Assembly (NCBI GenBank): GCA_947498065.1
Contig: CANMIS010000005.1
Coordinates: forward strand, 248,001 to 312,000
Direction of reading: 5' to 3'
DNA from: an uncultured Erythrobacter sp.
GTDB taxonomy: Bacteria; Pseudomonadota; Alphaproteobacteria; Sphingomonadales; Sphingomonadaceae
DNA length: 64,000 bases
Shown here piece after piece: positions 1-8,754 of this stretch (positions are counted from its first letter, which is position 1; each line of letters begins with the position of its first letter). The position numbers and the translations under genes are program-made. The notes beneath the pieces were generated by a model that did no database searches, was not told the DNA's origin, and was given only the letters and a program-made list of their open reading frames with translations.

Positions 1-227
1 GTCCCGTATGTTTGCCCAGTGTCGGGCCCTGTGCGCAAGCGCTGAATCTCAGCATCAAGTCGTGATACCCGATTGCCGGGCGGAATTTCACCCAATTTTG
101 GCGAAGCGGGGTGGGCCGGAGTGTCGCTCGCAGGTGCCAAGGCATCTGCAGGGGTATCCGCATTGGGGGGACTGCCAATGTCGTTTGAGCGCTCCGGCCC
201 TAGAGAAGACTTGCTTGGGCGGTTCAT
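1..227 (-). CDS. Partial hypothetical protein, second gene of the sigma-54 operon
   Basis: An open frame starts at the ATG at 227 and runs out of the window with no stop, giving about 75 residues. Its ATG overlaps the TGA of the preceding small gene (ATGA), so the two are translationally coupled. The visible part is rich in Pro, Ala, Ser and Asp and looks disordered up to a short predicted helix (motif GNRVSRLDAEIQRLR). I do not recognise a family. It belongs to the operon read from the -24/-12 promoter at 442-457, so it is probably controlled by the adjacent PspF-like activator. It does not resemble the start of PspA, PspB or PspC. Confidence 0.6.
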   Translation of the reverse strand, partial: MNRPSKSSLGPERSNDIGSPPNADTPADALAPASDTPAHPASPKLGEIPPGNRVSRLDAEIQRLRTGPDTGQTYG

Positions 228-382
228 GCGATTTCGATCAAATGCGTGCTGGCATAAGGCGCAGCGGCCATCAAAGGATCAGCCTGCATCTGCGTGGACA
301 GCGCGATCAGCGCGGTCATTGCGGCGATGCTTGCAAGCGCTGCTTGGCCCAATTTGCTCTGGAAGAAGCTGCGGTTGTACAT
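224..382 (-). CDS. Small hydrophobic protein, first gene of the PspF-linked sigma-54 operon
   Basis: The start at 382 (MYNRSFF...) has an AAGGAAA ribosome site eight bases upstream; an in-frame start further out at 436 lacks one. The 52-residue product has one hydrophobic stretch (about residues 11-30: AALASIAAMTALIALST), so it is probably a single-pass inner-membrane or exported peptide. The gene lies about 50 bases downstream of the predicted sigma-54 start site and diverges from the pspF-like gene, the place pspA takes in enterobacteria. The sequence is not PspA. Its function is unknown; a role in envelope stress is inferred from position only. Confidence 0.65.
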   Translation of the reverse strand: MYNRSFFQSKLGQAALASIAAMTALIALSTQMQADPLMAAAPYASTHLIEIA

Positions 383-441
383 GAGATCGTTTCCTTCGGT
401 CTGTGTCGTTTGTGACTGGGTCACGGTGTTGTTCACGTAAT

Positions 442-457
442 AGCAAGCGGTGTGCCA
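442..457 (-). promoter_or_regulatory. Sigma-54 (-24/-12) promoter
   Basis: Read on the minus strand the bases are TGGCACACCGCTTGCT, an exact match to the RpoN pattern TGGCAC-N5-TTGC(A/T), with GG and GC ten bases apart. Transcription would start near 430, about 50 bases before the small gene at 382. The divergent pspF-like activator starts about 100 bases away, so its binding sites should lie between 460 and 550. Confidence 0.85.
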
Positions 458-558
458 AAGTGTGTAAGCCGCTGATATATAATTGAATTAAGCGAATCCC
501 AAAATTTGTTAATGGTGACTATTGCCAATCATTGGGAATTTTCACTATACGTTGGCAC

Positions 559-1620
559 GTGGAACGGGAAAATCAGTTTATAGGGCAATCTGGGGCATTC
601 CTCGATGCGGTCGAGCGGGCCAGTCGTGCCGCCCCGATGAGCCGGCCCGTTTTGGTCATTGGCGAACGCGGAACCGGCAAGGAGCTGATTGCGGAGCGTC
701 TGCACCGCCTGTCCTCTCGCTGGGGTGAGCCGCTGGTCACCATGAACTGCGCTGCTTTGCCCGAAACCCTGATCGAAGCAGAATTGTTCGGCCACGAGGC
801 GGGCGCGTTCACAGGGGCTACCAAAGCGCGCGCCGGAAGGTTTGAAGAAGCCGACAAGGGCACTCTATTTCTCGACGAACTGGGCACTTTGTCGATGGGC
901 GCGCAAGAACGCCTGCTGCGCGCGGTCGAATATGGCGAGGTGACGCGCATTGGCGCCTCGCGCCCGGTGCGGGTCGATGTGCGGATCGTGGCGGCGACCA
1001 ATGATGATTTGCCGCATCTGGCCAAAACCGGAGATTTTCGTGCCGATTTGCTCGACCGCCTCAGCTTTGAAGTGATCACCCTGCCACCTTTGCGGGTGCG
1101 CGATGGAGATATCGCGGTGCTGGCTGAATATTTCGGGCGGCGCATGGCGGCAGAGCTTGATTGGCATGGCTGGCCCGGTTTTTCCGAGCACGTTATGCGC
1201 GAGATGGAAAACTATGCCTGGCCGGGTAATGTGCGTGAATTGCGCAATGTGGTGGAGCGGGGGGTCTACCGCTGGGACGATGTCGAGACGCCAATCTCTC
1301 ACGTGCAATTTGACCCCTTCGACAGCCCGTGGAAACCAGCATCGCCGCCGCATCGCCGCGATGACAGTGCGACCGCCGGGGCAGGGCGCGGTGCAGCGCC
1401 TGCCGCTGGCGACGCTCCATCATCAGCGCCGAGCGAAATCGACAATATTGATGACCTGCGCCTTGCCGTGGATCAGCACGAGCGCACGATTGTCGAGCAT
1501 GCGCTGGGCAAGCATCGCTGGAACCAGCGGCAAACCGCCAAAGCGCTGGGCCTGTCCTATGACCAGCTGCGCCATTGCATCAAAAAGCATGGCCTGATGG
1601 AAGAGCAGGCAGAACAATAA
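559..1620 (+). CDS. pspF: PspF-like sigma-54-dependent transcriptional activator
   Basis: This 353-residue AAA+ enhancer-binding protein lacks a receiver domain, as PspF does. Walker A (GERGTGKE) lies near residues 35-42, the sigma-54 contact loop GAFTGA near 82-87, Walker B (TLFLDELG) near 101-108, and a Fis-type helix-turn-helix at about 310-345. I chose the GTG at 559 because the product then aligns end to end with E. coli PspF (ERENQFIGQS against the family N terminus); a TTG at 532 is also open. The linker before the HTH (about residues 260-300) is long and Ala/Ser/Pro-rich. It faces a perfect -24/-12 promoter, the classic arrangement for self-contained psp control. PspA is not visible here. 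Confidence 0.9.
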   Translation: MERENQFIGQSGAFLDAVERASRAAPMSRPVLVIGERGTGKELIAERLHRLSSRWGEPLVTMNCAALPETLIEAELFGHEAGAFTGATKARAGRFEEADKGTLFLDELGTLSMGAQERLLRAVEYGEVTRIGASRPVRVDVRIVAATNDDLPHLAKTGDFRADLLDRLSFEVITLPPLRVRDGDIAVLAEYFGRRMAAELDWHGWPGFSEHVMREMENYAWPGNVRELRNVVERGVYRWDDVETPISHVQFDPFDSPWKPASPPHRRDDSATAGAGRGAAPAAGDAPSSAPSEIDNIDDLRLAVDQHERTIVEHALGKHRWNQRQTAKALGLSYDQLRHCIKKHGLMEEQAEQ

Positions 1621-1705
1621 CTCGTCCTCGCATTCTAACCACTTGTTTACCCCGTTATACTAAACCTCAACCTAGACGAACTGCGGGTTTTGTGGGGTTT
1701 GGGAC

Positions 1706-1996
1706 ATGCAAGGTGTTATCGACATTATCGACCGGGTGTTTGGCGGCATACGCTTTATCATCGGCCTGTTCGTGCTGTGCATGTTTGGCCTGGTACTGTT
1801 CCTGACAGCAGGCGTGTCATACGTCGCGCCTCAAGTTGCGGATAATGTTGCCGACCGCGCTGAGCGGGTGAGCAATCGCGCCATCGAAGCCGCTGAAGAA
1901 GCCCACCGCAACGAGCGTCTGGCCGACGAAGGCTGGGGCTACGGAGCCGATGATGGCAGCTCAAACGGTGAAAGCGATGACTGGGGCGCCGAATAA
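1706..1996 (+). CDS. Small single-pass membrane protein
   Basis: This 96-residue protein has one strong transmembrane segment (about residues 13-40, including IGLFVLCMFGLVLFLTAG), then a charged helical stretch (ADNVADRAERVSNRAIEAA) and an acidic Gly/Ser/Asp tail. A TGGGG ribosome site precedes the ATG. It follows pspF after 85 bases. I do not recognise a family. A helix plus one membrane span next to pspF suggests an envelope-stress role, which is inference only. Confidence 0.6.
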   Translation: MQGVIDIIDRVFGGIRFIIGLFVLCMFGLVLFLTAGVSYVAPQVADNVADRAERVSNRAIEAAEEAHRNERLADEGWGYGADDGSSNGESDDWGAE

Positions 1997-2088
1997 CCAC
2001 CCTTCGCGGGGGCGCTCTTGCGCCTTCAACCTGGCGAATTACCCCTAGGCCGCCCTTCAACCCGCGGCGACCATTCCGCTTTAGAAAC

Positions 2089-2499
2089 ATGCCCACCGTG
2101 CGGCATGCGCTATCCAAACCAGGCTCAGCCTCCCATTTCGATCCGTTTGTCAAAACCGGTCGGCGCGGGGCTGCGCGCTTGCGATTGGCGATCCCGGCGC
2201 GAGTCGTTTCGCTTTATTCCACCCAGCGCTGCGTCTTGCTTGATGTGTCGCGAACAGGGGCGCAAATCGCCCTGAAGAAGCCGCTCGACTTGGGCGAGGG
2301 GGCCTTGCTTCAAGTCCACACGCTCGATCAATTCGCCTCTGCAGTCCGGCTGGGAAATGGTCGCAACGGCTTGGAGTTTGAGACGCCTTTGAGCGATGAG
2401 CTGGTGATCCAAATGCGCTGGTTCGGTGAACAGATTGAAGAGCGGGAAAAGCGCGAACTGCGTGAGGCGGTTCGGGCCTGGGTGAATGGCGATCACTAG
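2089..2499 (+). CDS. PilZ-domain protein
   Basis: This 136-residue protein carries the PilZ signatures: a basic RRGAARLRL stretch near residues 24-32 and the loop DVSRTGA near 52-58 (family pattern D/N-x-S-x-x-G). PilZ domains usually bind cyclic di-GMP and control motility, adhesion or polysaccharide production. No output domain is attached; the C terminus is a charged helix. It stands alone between the pspF region and rimP, so its target cannot be inferred. Confidence 0.75.
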   Translation: MPTVRHALSKPGSASHFDPFVKTGRRGAARLRLAIPARVVSLYSTQRCVLLDVSRTGAQIALKKPLDLGEGALLQVHTLDQFASAVRLGNGRNGLEFETPLSDELVIQMRWFGEQIEEREKRELREAVRAWVNGDH

Positions 2500-2610
2500 C
2501 GGCCTGCCGAATTCCTCCGCAGTAGTGCATTCTCCTGCGTATAAGGCCCTTGCCAAGCGGACCGAACGCGCTTAGTTAGCGCTCATCACGACATCGTCGA
2601 GACAGTCTGA

Positions 2611-2640
2611 GTTTGGCGCCTCCGGGGGCCGGACCCAAAC
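2611..2640 (+). promoter_or_regulatory. Leader hairpin upstream of rimP
   Basis: A two-part stem can form: GTTTGG (2611-2616) pairs with CCAAAC (2635-2640), and inside it TCCGG (2621-2625) pairs with CCGGA (2629-2633) around a GGG loop. It ends 38 bases before the rimP start and is not followed by a T-run, so it looks like a leader structure and not a terminator. Regulation of the rimP-nusA-infB operon through it is speculative. Confidence 0.35.
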
Positions 2641-2677
2641 GGGTTTGTCTATCGCGCGATGTCTTAACGGAGTTACG

Positions 2678-3238
2678 ATGGCCGATCTGGCGCGCCTTTA
2701 TGAAGTGATAGAACCTGAAGCGACAGCGCTTGGGTTTGAGCTGGTGCGCGTAAAGATGATGCCGTCAGAGGCCGGTGATGGCGGCGAAGCGCTGCAGATC
2801 ATGGCTGAAGATCCGGCCACTGGGCAGCTGATCATTGAGCAATGCGCTGAACTCAGCCGCCGAGTGTCGAGCGCGATGGATGCGCGCGAAGAAGCGGGCG
2901 AGGTGCTGATCGAAGGCGCTTATCACCTCGAAGTCTCATCGCCGGGCATTGACCGCCCACTGACCCGGGCCAAGGATTTTGCCAATTGGGCCGGCCACGA
3001 GGCAAAGATTTCCATGGTCAAAGGGTTTGACGGCCAGCGCACGCTTCGCGGCTCGCTAAGCGGGATCGATGGTGATACAGTCATTATCGAAGACGCGAAA
3101 GCTGGTGAAACCCGCGTACCGCGAGGGTCAATTCATTCGGCAAAACTCATCCTGACAGATGAACTGATTGCCGCTACACAGCCGCTCGATACGAGTGGTG
3201 CAGACGAAATTCTAGAACAAGAGAAGGCAGACGACTGA
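2678..3238 (+). CDS. rimP: Ribosome maturation factor RimP
   Basis: RimP helps assemble the 30S subunit. The 186-residue product has the family's conserved core YHLEVSSPGIDRPL near residues 88-101 and the C-terminal SH3-like half. The ATG at 2678 has an ACGGAG ribosome site; an in-frame GTG/TTG-type start further upstream (2645) would add 11 residues with no support. It opens the rimP-nusA-rnpM-infB cluster, and its TGA overlaps the nusA ATG by one base. Confidence 0.95.
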   Translation: MADLARLYEVIEPEATALGFELVRVKMMPSEAGDGGEALQIMAEDPATGQLIIEQCAELSRRVSSAMDAREEAGEVLIEGAYHLEVSSPGIDRPLTRAKDFANWAGHEAKISMVKGFDGQRTLRGSLSGIDGDTVIIEDAKAGETRVPRGSIHSAKLILTDELIAATQPLDTSGADEILEQEKADD

Positions 3239-4899
3239 TGGCCAGTGCCATTTCCGCCAACAAGGCTGAATTGCTCGCAATCGCAAATGCGGTCGCATCT
3301 GAAAAGATGATCGACAAAAACATCGTCATTGAGGCGATGGAAGAGGCGATCCAGAAAAGCGCTCGCAACCGTTACGGTGCCGAGAACGACATCCGTGCAA
3401 AGCTCGATCCGCAAACCGGCGATCTGACGCTGTGGCGCGTTGTCGAAGTGGTTGAAGAGGTCGAAGACTACTTCAAGCAGGTTGATCTGGCTCAGGGCCA
3501 AAAGCTGCAAGAGGGCGCAAGCGTTGGCGACTTTATCGTCGACCCGCTGCCTCCGGTTGATCTGGGCCGTATCGATGCGCAATCCGCCAAGCAAGTTATC
3601 TTTCAAAAGGTCCGCGATGCAGAGCGTGAACGTCAGTTTGAAGAGTTTAAAGACCGCGCTGATGAAGTCATCACTGGCGTCATCAAATCGGTCGAATTTG
3701 GCCATGTGATCGTGAATCTGGGCCGCGCCGAAGGCGTGATCCGCCGCGATCAGCAAATCCCGCGCGAAGCCGCCCGTACCGGTGAGCGCGTGCGCGCGCT
3801 GATCACCAAGGTGGAACGCAACAATCGCGGTCCGCAAATCTTCCTCAGCCGCAGCGCGCCTGATTTCATGCGCAAGCTGTTCGCTCAGGAAGTGCCAGAG
3901 ATTTACGACGGTATCATCGAGATCAAAGCCGCTGCACGCGATCCGGGCAGCCGCGCGAAAATCGGCGTTATCAGCCACGACAGCTCGATCGATCCGGTCG
4001 GTGCCTGTGTTGGTATGAAGGGTAGCCGCGTTCAGGCCGTCGTGCAGGAATTGCAGGGCGAAAAGATCGACATCATCCCATGGAGCGATGACATTGCGAC
4101 CTTCGTCGTGAACGCGCTTCAGCCTGCGACTGTCGCCCGCGTTGTTCTGGACGAGGAAGAAGGCCGCATCGAAGTCGTCGTGCCTGACGATCAATTGAGC
4201 CTGGCCATTGGTCGCCGCGGCCAAAACGTACGTCTCGCCAGTCAGCTGACCGGTCACCAGATCGACATCATGACTGAGGAAGAGGCAAGCGAGAAGCGCT
4301 CAAAAGAATTCGCTGAACGCTCCAAGATGTTCGAAGAAGAGCTCGACGTCGACGAGACCCTGTCGCAGCTGCTGGTTGCAGAGGGCTTTGCTGAGCTTGA
4401 AGAGGTCGCATACGTGCCGCTGGAAGAGCTGGCCGCGATCGAAGGCTTTGACGAAGAGCTCGGCGAAGAGCTGCAAAACCGCGCGAAAGAAGCGCTGGAG
4501 CGTCAGGAAGAAGCACACCGCGCGATCCGCCGCGAGCTGGGCGTCGAAGATGCGTTGGCTGATATGCCGCACCTCTCCGAGGCGATGCTGGTTGTGCTGG
4601 GCAAGGGCGGCATCAAGACGCTCGACGATCTGGCCGACCTCGCAACTGACGAGCTGATCGCTAAGAAGCGCGAAGCACCGCGCCGCCGCAACAATGCAGA
4701 TGGCCCGCCAACACGGCGCCCGCCTCAGCGTCAGGAAGACAAAGGCGGCGTGCTGGGTGAGTTTGGCCTGAGCGAAGAGCAAGGCAACGAAATCATCATG
4801 GCTGCGCGTGCGCACTGGTTTGAAGACGAAGACGGGGCAGCAGACGCTGCAACCGAAGCGACAACACAGGAGGCCGCGAATGCGGACTCCGACAAATGA
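3238..4899 (+). CDS. nusA: Transcription termination/antitermination factor NusA
   Basis: NusA binds RNA polymerase and nascent RNA to modulate pausing, termination and antitermination. The 553 residues show the N-terminal polymerase-binding domain (1-125), an S1 domain (about 130-200, GVIKSVEFGHVIVNLG), two KH domains (VGMKGSRVQAV near 259; LAIGRRGQNVRLA near 321) and a C-terminal acidic region with helix-hairpin-helix repeats, as usual in proteobacteria. The start overlaps the rimP stop. The last 20 bases overlap the next gene. Confidence 0.97.
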   Translation: MASAISANKAELLAIANAVASEKMIDKNIVIEAMEEAIQKSARNRYGAENDIRAKLDPQTGDLTLWRVVEVVEEVEDYFKQVDLAQGQKLQEGASVGDFIVDPLPPVDLGRIDAQSAKQVIFQKVRDAERERQFEEFKDRADEVITGVIKSVEFGHVIVNLGRAEGVIRRDQQIPREAARTGERVRALITKVERNNRGPQIFLSRSAPDFMRKLFAQEVPEIYDGIIEIKAAARDPGSRAKIGVISHDSSIDPVGACVGMKGSRVQAVVQELQGEKIDIIPWSDDIATFVVNALQPATVARVVLDEEEGRIEVVVPDDQLSLAIGRRGQNVRLASQLTGHQIDIMTEEEASEKRSKEFAERSKMFEEELDVDETLSQLLVAEGFAELEEVAYVPLEELAAIEGFDEELGEELQNRAKEALERQEEAHRAIRRELGVEDALADMPHLSEAMLVVLGKGGIKTLDDLADLATDELIAKKREAPRRRNNADGPPTRRPPQRQEDKGGVLGEFGLSEEQGNEIIMAARAHWFEDEDGAADAATEATTQEAANADSDK

Positions 4900-5773
4900 G
4901 CGCGTAGCGTCCGACATCGTTGATGCTGGCGGGAAAGCCAGCGAGGGTCAGGACACTGCTTCTGGCTCCCAAGAGAGCTACGCCAATTCCGCGCCAAAGC
5001 CGGAGGGCAAATCTGGCCACCGGGGCGGGGGATCTGGCAAGTCCAAGAACCGCCGCCGCAATGCGAATAAGGGCAAGGAAGCGCCAGAGCGGCGCTGCAT
5101 CCTGACCGGCGATCATGCTGGGCAGGACGAGCTGCTGAGGCTGGCGATTTCGCCCGATGGTGACGTTTTGCCCGATCCATCGGCCAAGGCACCGGGGCGC
5201 GGAGCGTGGATCACGCTGGACAAGGCGGCACTTGAAGCGGCCATGGCCAATGGCCAGCTTAAAGGGGCGCTGGCGCGCGGATTTAAGGGCGCAAGGCTTT
5301 CCTACAGCGACGATTTGCCGCAGCAGATCGAATCTGCACTGCGCAAATCACTGATGGACCGTTTGGGATTGGAGCTGCGCGCAGGGCAATTGGTGCTCGG
5401 CTCTGGACGGATTGAAGACCAGGCGCGCGCAGGCACGCTGCATATGTTGCTGCACGCCAGCGACAGCAGCGAAGACGGGCGCAAGAAATTGGATCAGGCC
5501 TGGCGCGTTGGGCGCGAGGCAGAGGGAACTGGAGAGCGCGGCGAGGTCTTGCCACTGGACCGCGCGGCTCTGTCTGTGGCATTGGGCCGCGAGAATGTCG
5601 TTCATCTTGCTCTTCGCGGAGCAAGCGGGGCGGATCGCATGAGGCGGGCACTGTCCCGGCTCATGGCTTTTTCGGGGGCTGTCATGGCTGGCTGCGGCGA
5701 CAGCACAAAACGATCAACGGACGGGGCGGATCAGCCGCGCCCGAACGACATAGAAGAATACACGAAGGACTAA
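4880..5773 (+). CDS. rnpM: RnpM/YlxR (DUF448) RNA-binding protein with L7Ae-like C-terminal half
   Basis: The ATG at 4880 lies inside the end of nusA and is preceded by CAGGAGG, so I prefer it to starts further upstream. The 297-residue product begins with a basic, disordered region (about 1-70, GHRGGGSGKSKNRRRN), then the YlxR fold (PERRCILTG near 73-81; GRGAWI near 110-115), and ends in an alpha/beta region that resembles the L7Ae/YlxQ RNA-binding fold. In Firmicutes YlxR (RnpM) and YlxQ are separate neighbours between nusA and infB; in alphaproteobacteria one protein carries both. YlxR is reported to bind RNase P. Confidence 0.85.
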   Translation: MRTPTNERVASDIVDAGGKASEGQDTASGSQESYANSAPKPEGKSGHRGGGSGKSKNRRRNANKGKEAPERRCILTGDHAGQDELLRLAISPDGDVLPDPSAKAPGRGAWITLDKAALEAAMANGQLKGALARGFKGARLSYSDDLPQQIESALRKSLMDRLGLELRAGQLVLGSGRIEDQARAGTLHMLLHASDSSEDGRKKLDQAWRVGREAEGTGERGEVLPLDRAALSVALGRENVVHLALRGASGADRMRRALSRLMAFSGAVMAGCGDSTKRSTDGADQPRPNDIEEYTKD

Positions 5774-5782
5774 CGAGCTAGC

Positions 5783-8311
5783 ATGAGCGACGACGACAAC
5801 AACAAACGGACCCGTAAACCACTTGGCCTCAAACGGCCGGCTGGTGACGGTGAGGTCAAGCAGACCTTCAGCCACGGCCGCACCAATAAGGTGGCGGTTG
5901 AGGTTAAGCGCCGCCGCAAGCTCCTAAAGCCGGGTGAAACCCCGCCGCCAGAGGCTGCGCCAGCGCCTGCTCCTGCGCCAGAACCAGTCGCGGAAGCGCC
6001 TGCGCCTGAGCCGAAGAAAGCACCTGCTAAGAAGGCCGCGCCATCAGAAACTCCGCAAGAGCGCGTAAAGCGGCTTGAGCGTGAGGCCGAAGAACAGCGC
6101 CTCCAGCTCGCCGAAGACGCGCGCAAGCGTGACGATCAGAAGGCGAAGAAGGCCGCTGAAGACGAGAAAAAGCGCGCTGAAGACAATCGTAAGGCTGACG
6201 AGGAAGCTGAAAAGCAAGCCGCCGCCGATGCGAAAGCCGCTGAGCAGGCAGCCACCGCTGAGGCCGAAGCACCTGCTGCGGCCGCGGCTGAAGCGCCAGC
6301 AGCCAAGAAGGAAGCCGCGCCAAGCGGACGCAAGTTCACCCCGGTTGCGCGTCCAGAGCCGAAGCGTCCTGAAAAGAAAAAGGGCCGTGAGGACAAGCGC
6401 AGCTCGCCCGGTGCAGACAAGCGCCGTTCGGGCAAGCTCACCGTTACCAAAGCGCTGAACGAGGACGAGGGTCGCCGTGCGCGTTCACTCGCCGCTCTCA
6501 AGCGTGCGCGCGAAAAAGAACGCCGCGCACAAGGCGGGCCGTCCAAGCCGCGCGAGAAGCAAGTTCGCGACGTTATCGTGCCAGAGGCGATCACCGTTGG
6601 CGAGCTCGCCAAGCGGATGGGCGAGAAGGGCGCAGACCTCGTCAAAGAGCTGTTCAATCTCGACATGATGGTCACCGTCAATCAGACGATCGACCAGGAC
6701 ACTGCCGAGCTGCTCGTGGAGCAGTTTGGCCATAACATCGAGAAGGTCTCAGAGGCCGATATCGATATTGTCGCTGAGGAAGACAAAGATCCGGAAGAGA
6801 CGCTGAAAGAGCGTCCGCCGGTCGTGACCATTATGGGCCACGTCGATCACGGCAAGACCTCACTGCTCGATGCATTGCGCGGGACCGATGTGACCAAAGG
6901 CGAAGCTGGCGGGATTACCCAGCACATCGGCGCCTATCAGATCGAGACCAAGAACAAGCAGAAGATCACTTTCCTCGATACACCGGGCCACGCCGCATTC
7001 ACCGAAATGCGTCAACGCGGCGCGAATGTGACCGATATTGTGGTTCTGGTGGTGGCTGCCGATGATGGCATCATGCCGCAAACCATTGAGGCGATTAAGC
7101 ACACGAAAGCGGCCGGCGTGCCGATGATCGTGGCGATCAACAAGATCGATAAGCCAGAAGGCAATGCCGACAATGTCCGCACCCGTCTGCTCGAACACGA
7201 AGTGATCGTGGAGAAGATGTCGGGCGACGTGCAGGATGTGGAGGTTTCCGCAACCAAGGGCACCGGCCTTGATGATCTGATCGAGGCGATCACTCTGCAG
7301 GCAGAACTGTTGGAGCTCAAAGCACGGCCAGACCGCCATGCTGATGCGACCGTGGTTGAGGCCAAGCTTGACAAGGGCCGCGGCCCGGTTGCCACGGTGC
7401 TGGTAACGCGCGGCACTCTGAAACGCGGCGACACCTTTGTGGTTGGCACCGAGAGCGGACGTGTTCGCGCGCTCGTCAATGACAAGGGCAAGCAGATCAA
7501 GGAAGCGGGACCAAGCTTCCCGATCGAAGTGCTTGGCCTGGGCGGTGTGCCATCCGCTGGTGACGTTCTGACCGTTGTAGAAAACGAGCAGCGCGCCCGT
7601 GAAGTGGCCGAATATCGCCGTGAGAAGAAGACGGAGCAGCGCACCGCGCTCGCCCCGACCAACTTCGACACGATGTTCAACAACCTTGCCTCTGACGTGG
7701 TCGAATTCCCCGTTCTGGTGAAGGCTGATGTTCAGGGCTCGGTTGAGGCAATCAACACCGCGCTGCACAACCTTTCCAATGATCTCATCAAAGTCCGTGT
7801 GCTGCACGCTGGCGTTGGCGCGATCACAGAAAGCGACGTGACCTTGGCGGCGGCGTCTAACGCGCCGATCCTCGGCTTTAACGTGCGTCCGAATGCGAAA
7901 GCGCGCGACCTCGTGAAGCGCGAAGGCGTGCGGATGATGTATTACGATGTGATCTATCATCTGACCGACGAAATCGCGAAGGAAATGGCAGGCGAACTTG
8001 GTCCGGAAAAGATCGAGCACGTTGTTGGCCGTGCGGACGTTCAAGAAGTCTTCAAGTCCGGCAAGAAGGACAAGGCGGCGGGTCTGCTCGTCACCGAAGG
8101 CTCCATCCGCAAGGGTCTGCATGCGCGTCTTACCCGCGAGGATGTCATCGTTTCGGCGACCACCATCGCCTCGCTGCGCCGCTTCAAAGACGATGTCGAT
8201 GAAGTGCGCTCTGGCCTCGAATGCGGTGTGGTTCTGGAAGATACGAACGACATCCAACCGGGCGACAGCCTCGAAGTCTTCGAGGTTGAGGAGCGTGAAC
8301 GGACGCTGTGA
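5783..8311 (+). CDS. infB: Translation initiation factor IF-2
   Basis: IF-2 is the GTPase that brings initiator tRNA to the ribosome. The 842 residues have a long Ala/Pro/Lys/Glu-rich N-terminal extension (about 45-230), the IF-2 N domain, and the G domain with G1 GHVDHGKTS (about 352-360), G3 DTPGH (about 399-403) and G4 NKID (about 453-456), followed by domains II-IV. The start follows the rnpM stop by nine bases. The low-complexity N-terminal region is typical of alphaproteobacterial IF-2. Confidence 0.98.
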   Translation: MSDDDNNKRTRKPLGLKRPAGDGEVKQTFSHGRTNKVAVEVKRRRKLLKPGETPPPEAAPAPAPAPEPVAEAPAPEPKKAPAKKAAPSETPQERVKRLEREAEEQRLQLAEDARKRDDQKAKKAAEDEKKRAEDNRKADEEAEKQAAADAKAAEQAATAEAEAPAAAAAEAPAAKKEAAPSGRKFTPVARPEPKRPEKKKGREDKRSSPGADKRRSGKLTVTKALNEDEGRRARSLAALKRAREKERRAQGGPSKPREKQVRDVIVPEAITVGELAKRMGEKGADLVKELFNLDMMVTVNQTIDQDTAELLVEQFGHNIEKVSEADIDIVAEEDKDPEETLKERPPVVTIMGHVDHGKTSLLDALRGTDVTKGEAGGITQHIGAYQIETKNKQKITFLDTPGHAAFTEMRQRGANVTDIVVLVVAADDGIMPQTIEAIKHTKAAGVPMIVAINKIDKPEGNADNVRTRLLEHEVIVEKMSGDVQDVEVSATKGTGLDDLIEAITLQAELLELKARPDRHADATVVEAKLDKGRGPVATVLVTRGTLKRGDTFVVGTESGRVRALVNDKGKQIKEAGPSFPIEVLGLGGVPSAGDVLTVVENEQRAREVAEYRREKKTEQRTALAPTNFDTMFNNLASDVVEFPVLVKADVQGSVEAINTALHNLSNDLIKVRVLHAGVGAITESDVTLAAASNAPILGFNVRPNAKARDLVKREGVRMMYYDVIYHLTDEIAKEMAGELGPEKIEHVVGRADVQEVFKSGKKDKAAGLLVTEGSIRKGLHARLTREDVIVSATTIASLRRFKDDVDEVRSGLECGVVLEDTNDIQPGDSLEVFEVEERERTL

Positions 8312-8331
8312 TCAGCGTCTGACGCGGACGA

Positions 8332-8754
8332 ATGGGCAAGATTTACGAATCCAAGCGCTCCCCATCGGCTGAGCTGATGGGGAGCGAGTTCGTCTCGTTC
8401 GACGCCGACAAAGGCGAGCTGACCACGCGCTTCACCCCGCCGCCGAGCTTCGCCTCGCCAAGGGGCGCGGTTCAGGGCGGCTTGATCGCGGGCTTCCTCG
8501 ACGAGGTGATGGGCGGCGCTTTGCTGGCGGTCACAGAAGGCAGCGAGCACGGCACAAAACTCCCGCTCAATCTCGATATGAACCTGACGTACGTGTCGAT
8601 GGTTCCGCTTGCGCCAATCATCGCGAAGGGCCGCGTGGTCAAGCATGGGCGCAGGGTCGCTTTCCTTGAGGGTGAGCTGTTCGATGAGGCGGGAAATCTG
8701 CTTGCGCGCGCCACTTCCACTGCCTTGCCAACCGATATTCCCGAAGGCTTCTGA
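8332..8754 (+). CDS. PaaI-family hotdog thioesterase
   Basis: This 140-residue protein has the single hotdog fold of the PaaI/YdiI acyl-CoA thioesterases: GAVQGGLIAGFLDEVMGGAL near residues 45-64 contains the HGG-like loop (here QGG) and the helix with the catalytic acid, followed by the strand LDMNLTYVSMVPL. The substrate is unknown. It starts 21 bases after infB and its stop overlaps the ATG of the next gene, so it sits inside the infB-rbfA operon, where it is not usually found. Confidence 0.8.
   Translation: MGKIYESKRSPSAELMGSEFVSFDADKGELTTRFTPPPSFASPRGAVQGGLIAGFLDEVMGGALLAVTEGSEHGTKLPLNLDMNLTYVSMVPLAPIIAKGRVVKHGRRVAFLEGELFDEAGNLLARATSTALPTDIPEGF

Noticed and set aside
3133..4257. Long minus-strand open frame across nusA
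   Set aside because: Shadow of nusA; sequence has no family features and no ribosome site.
6860..8257. 465-residue minus-strand open frame across infB
   Set aside because: Shadow of the conserved infB coding sequence.
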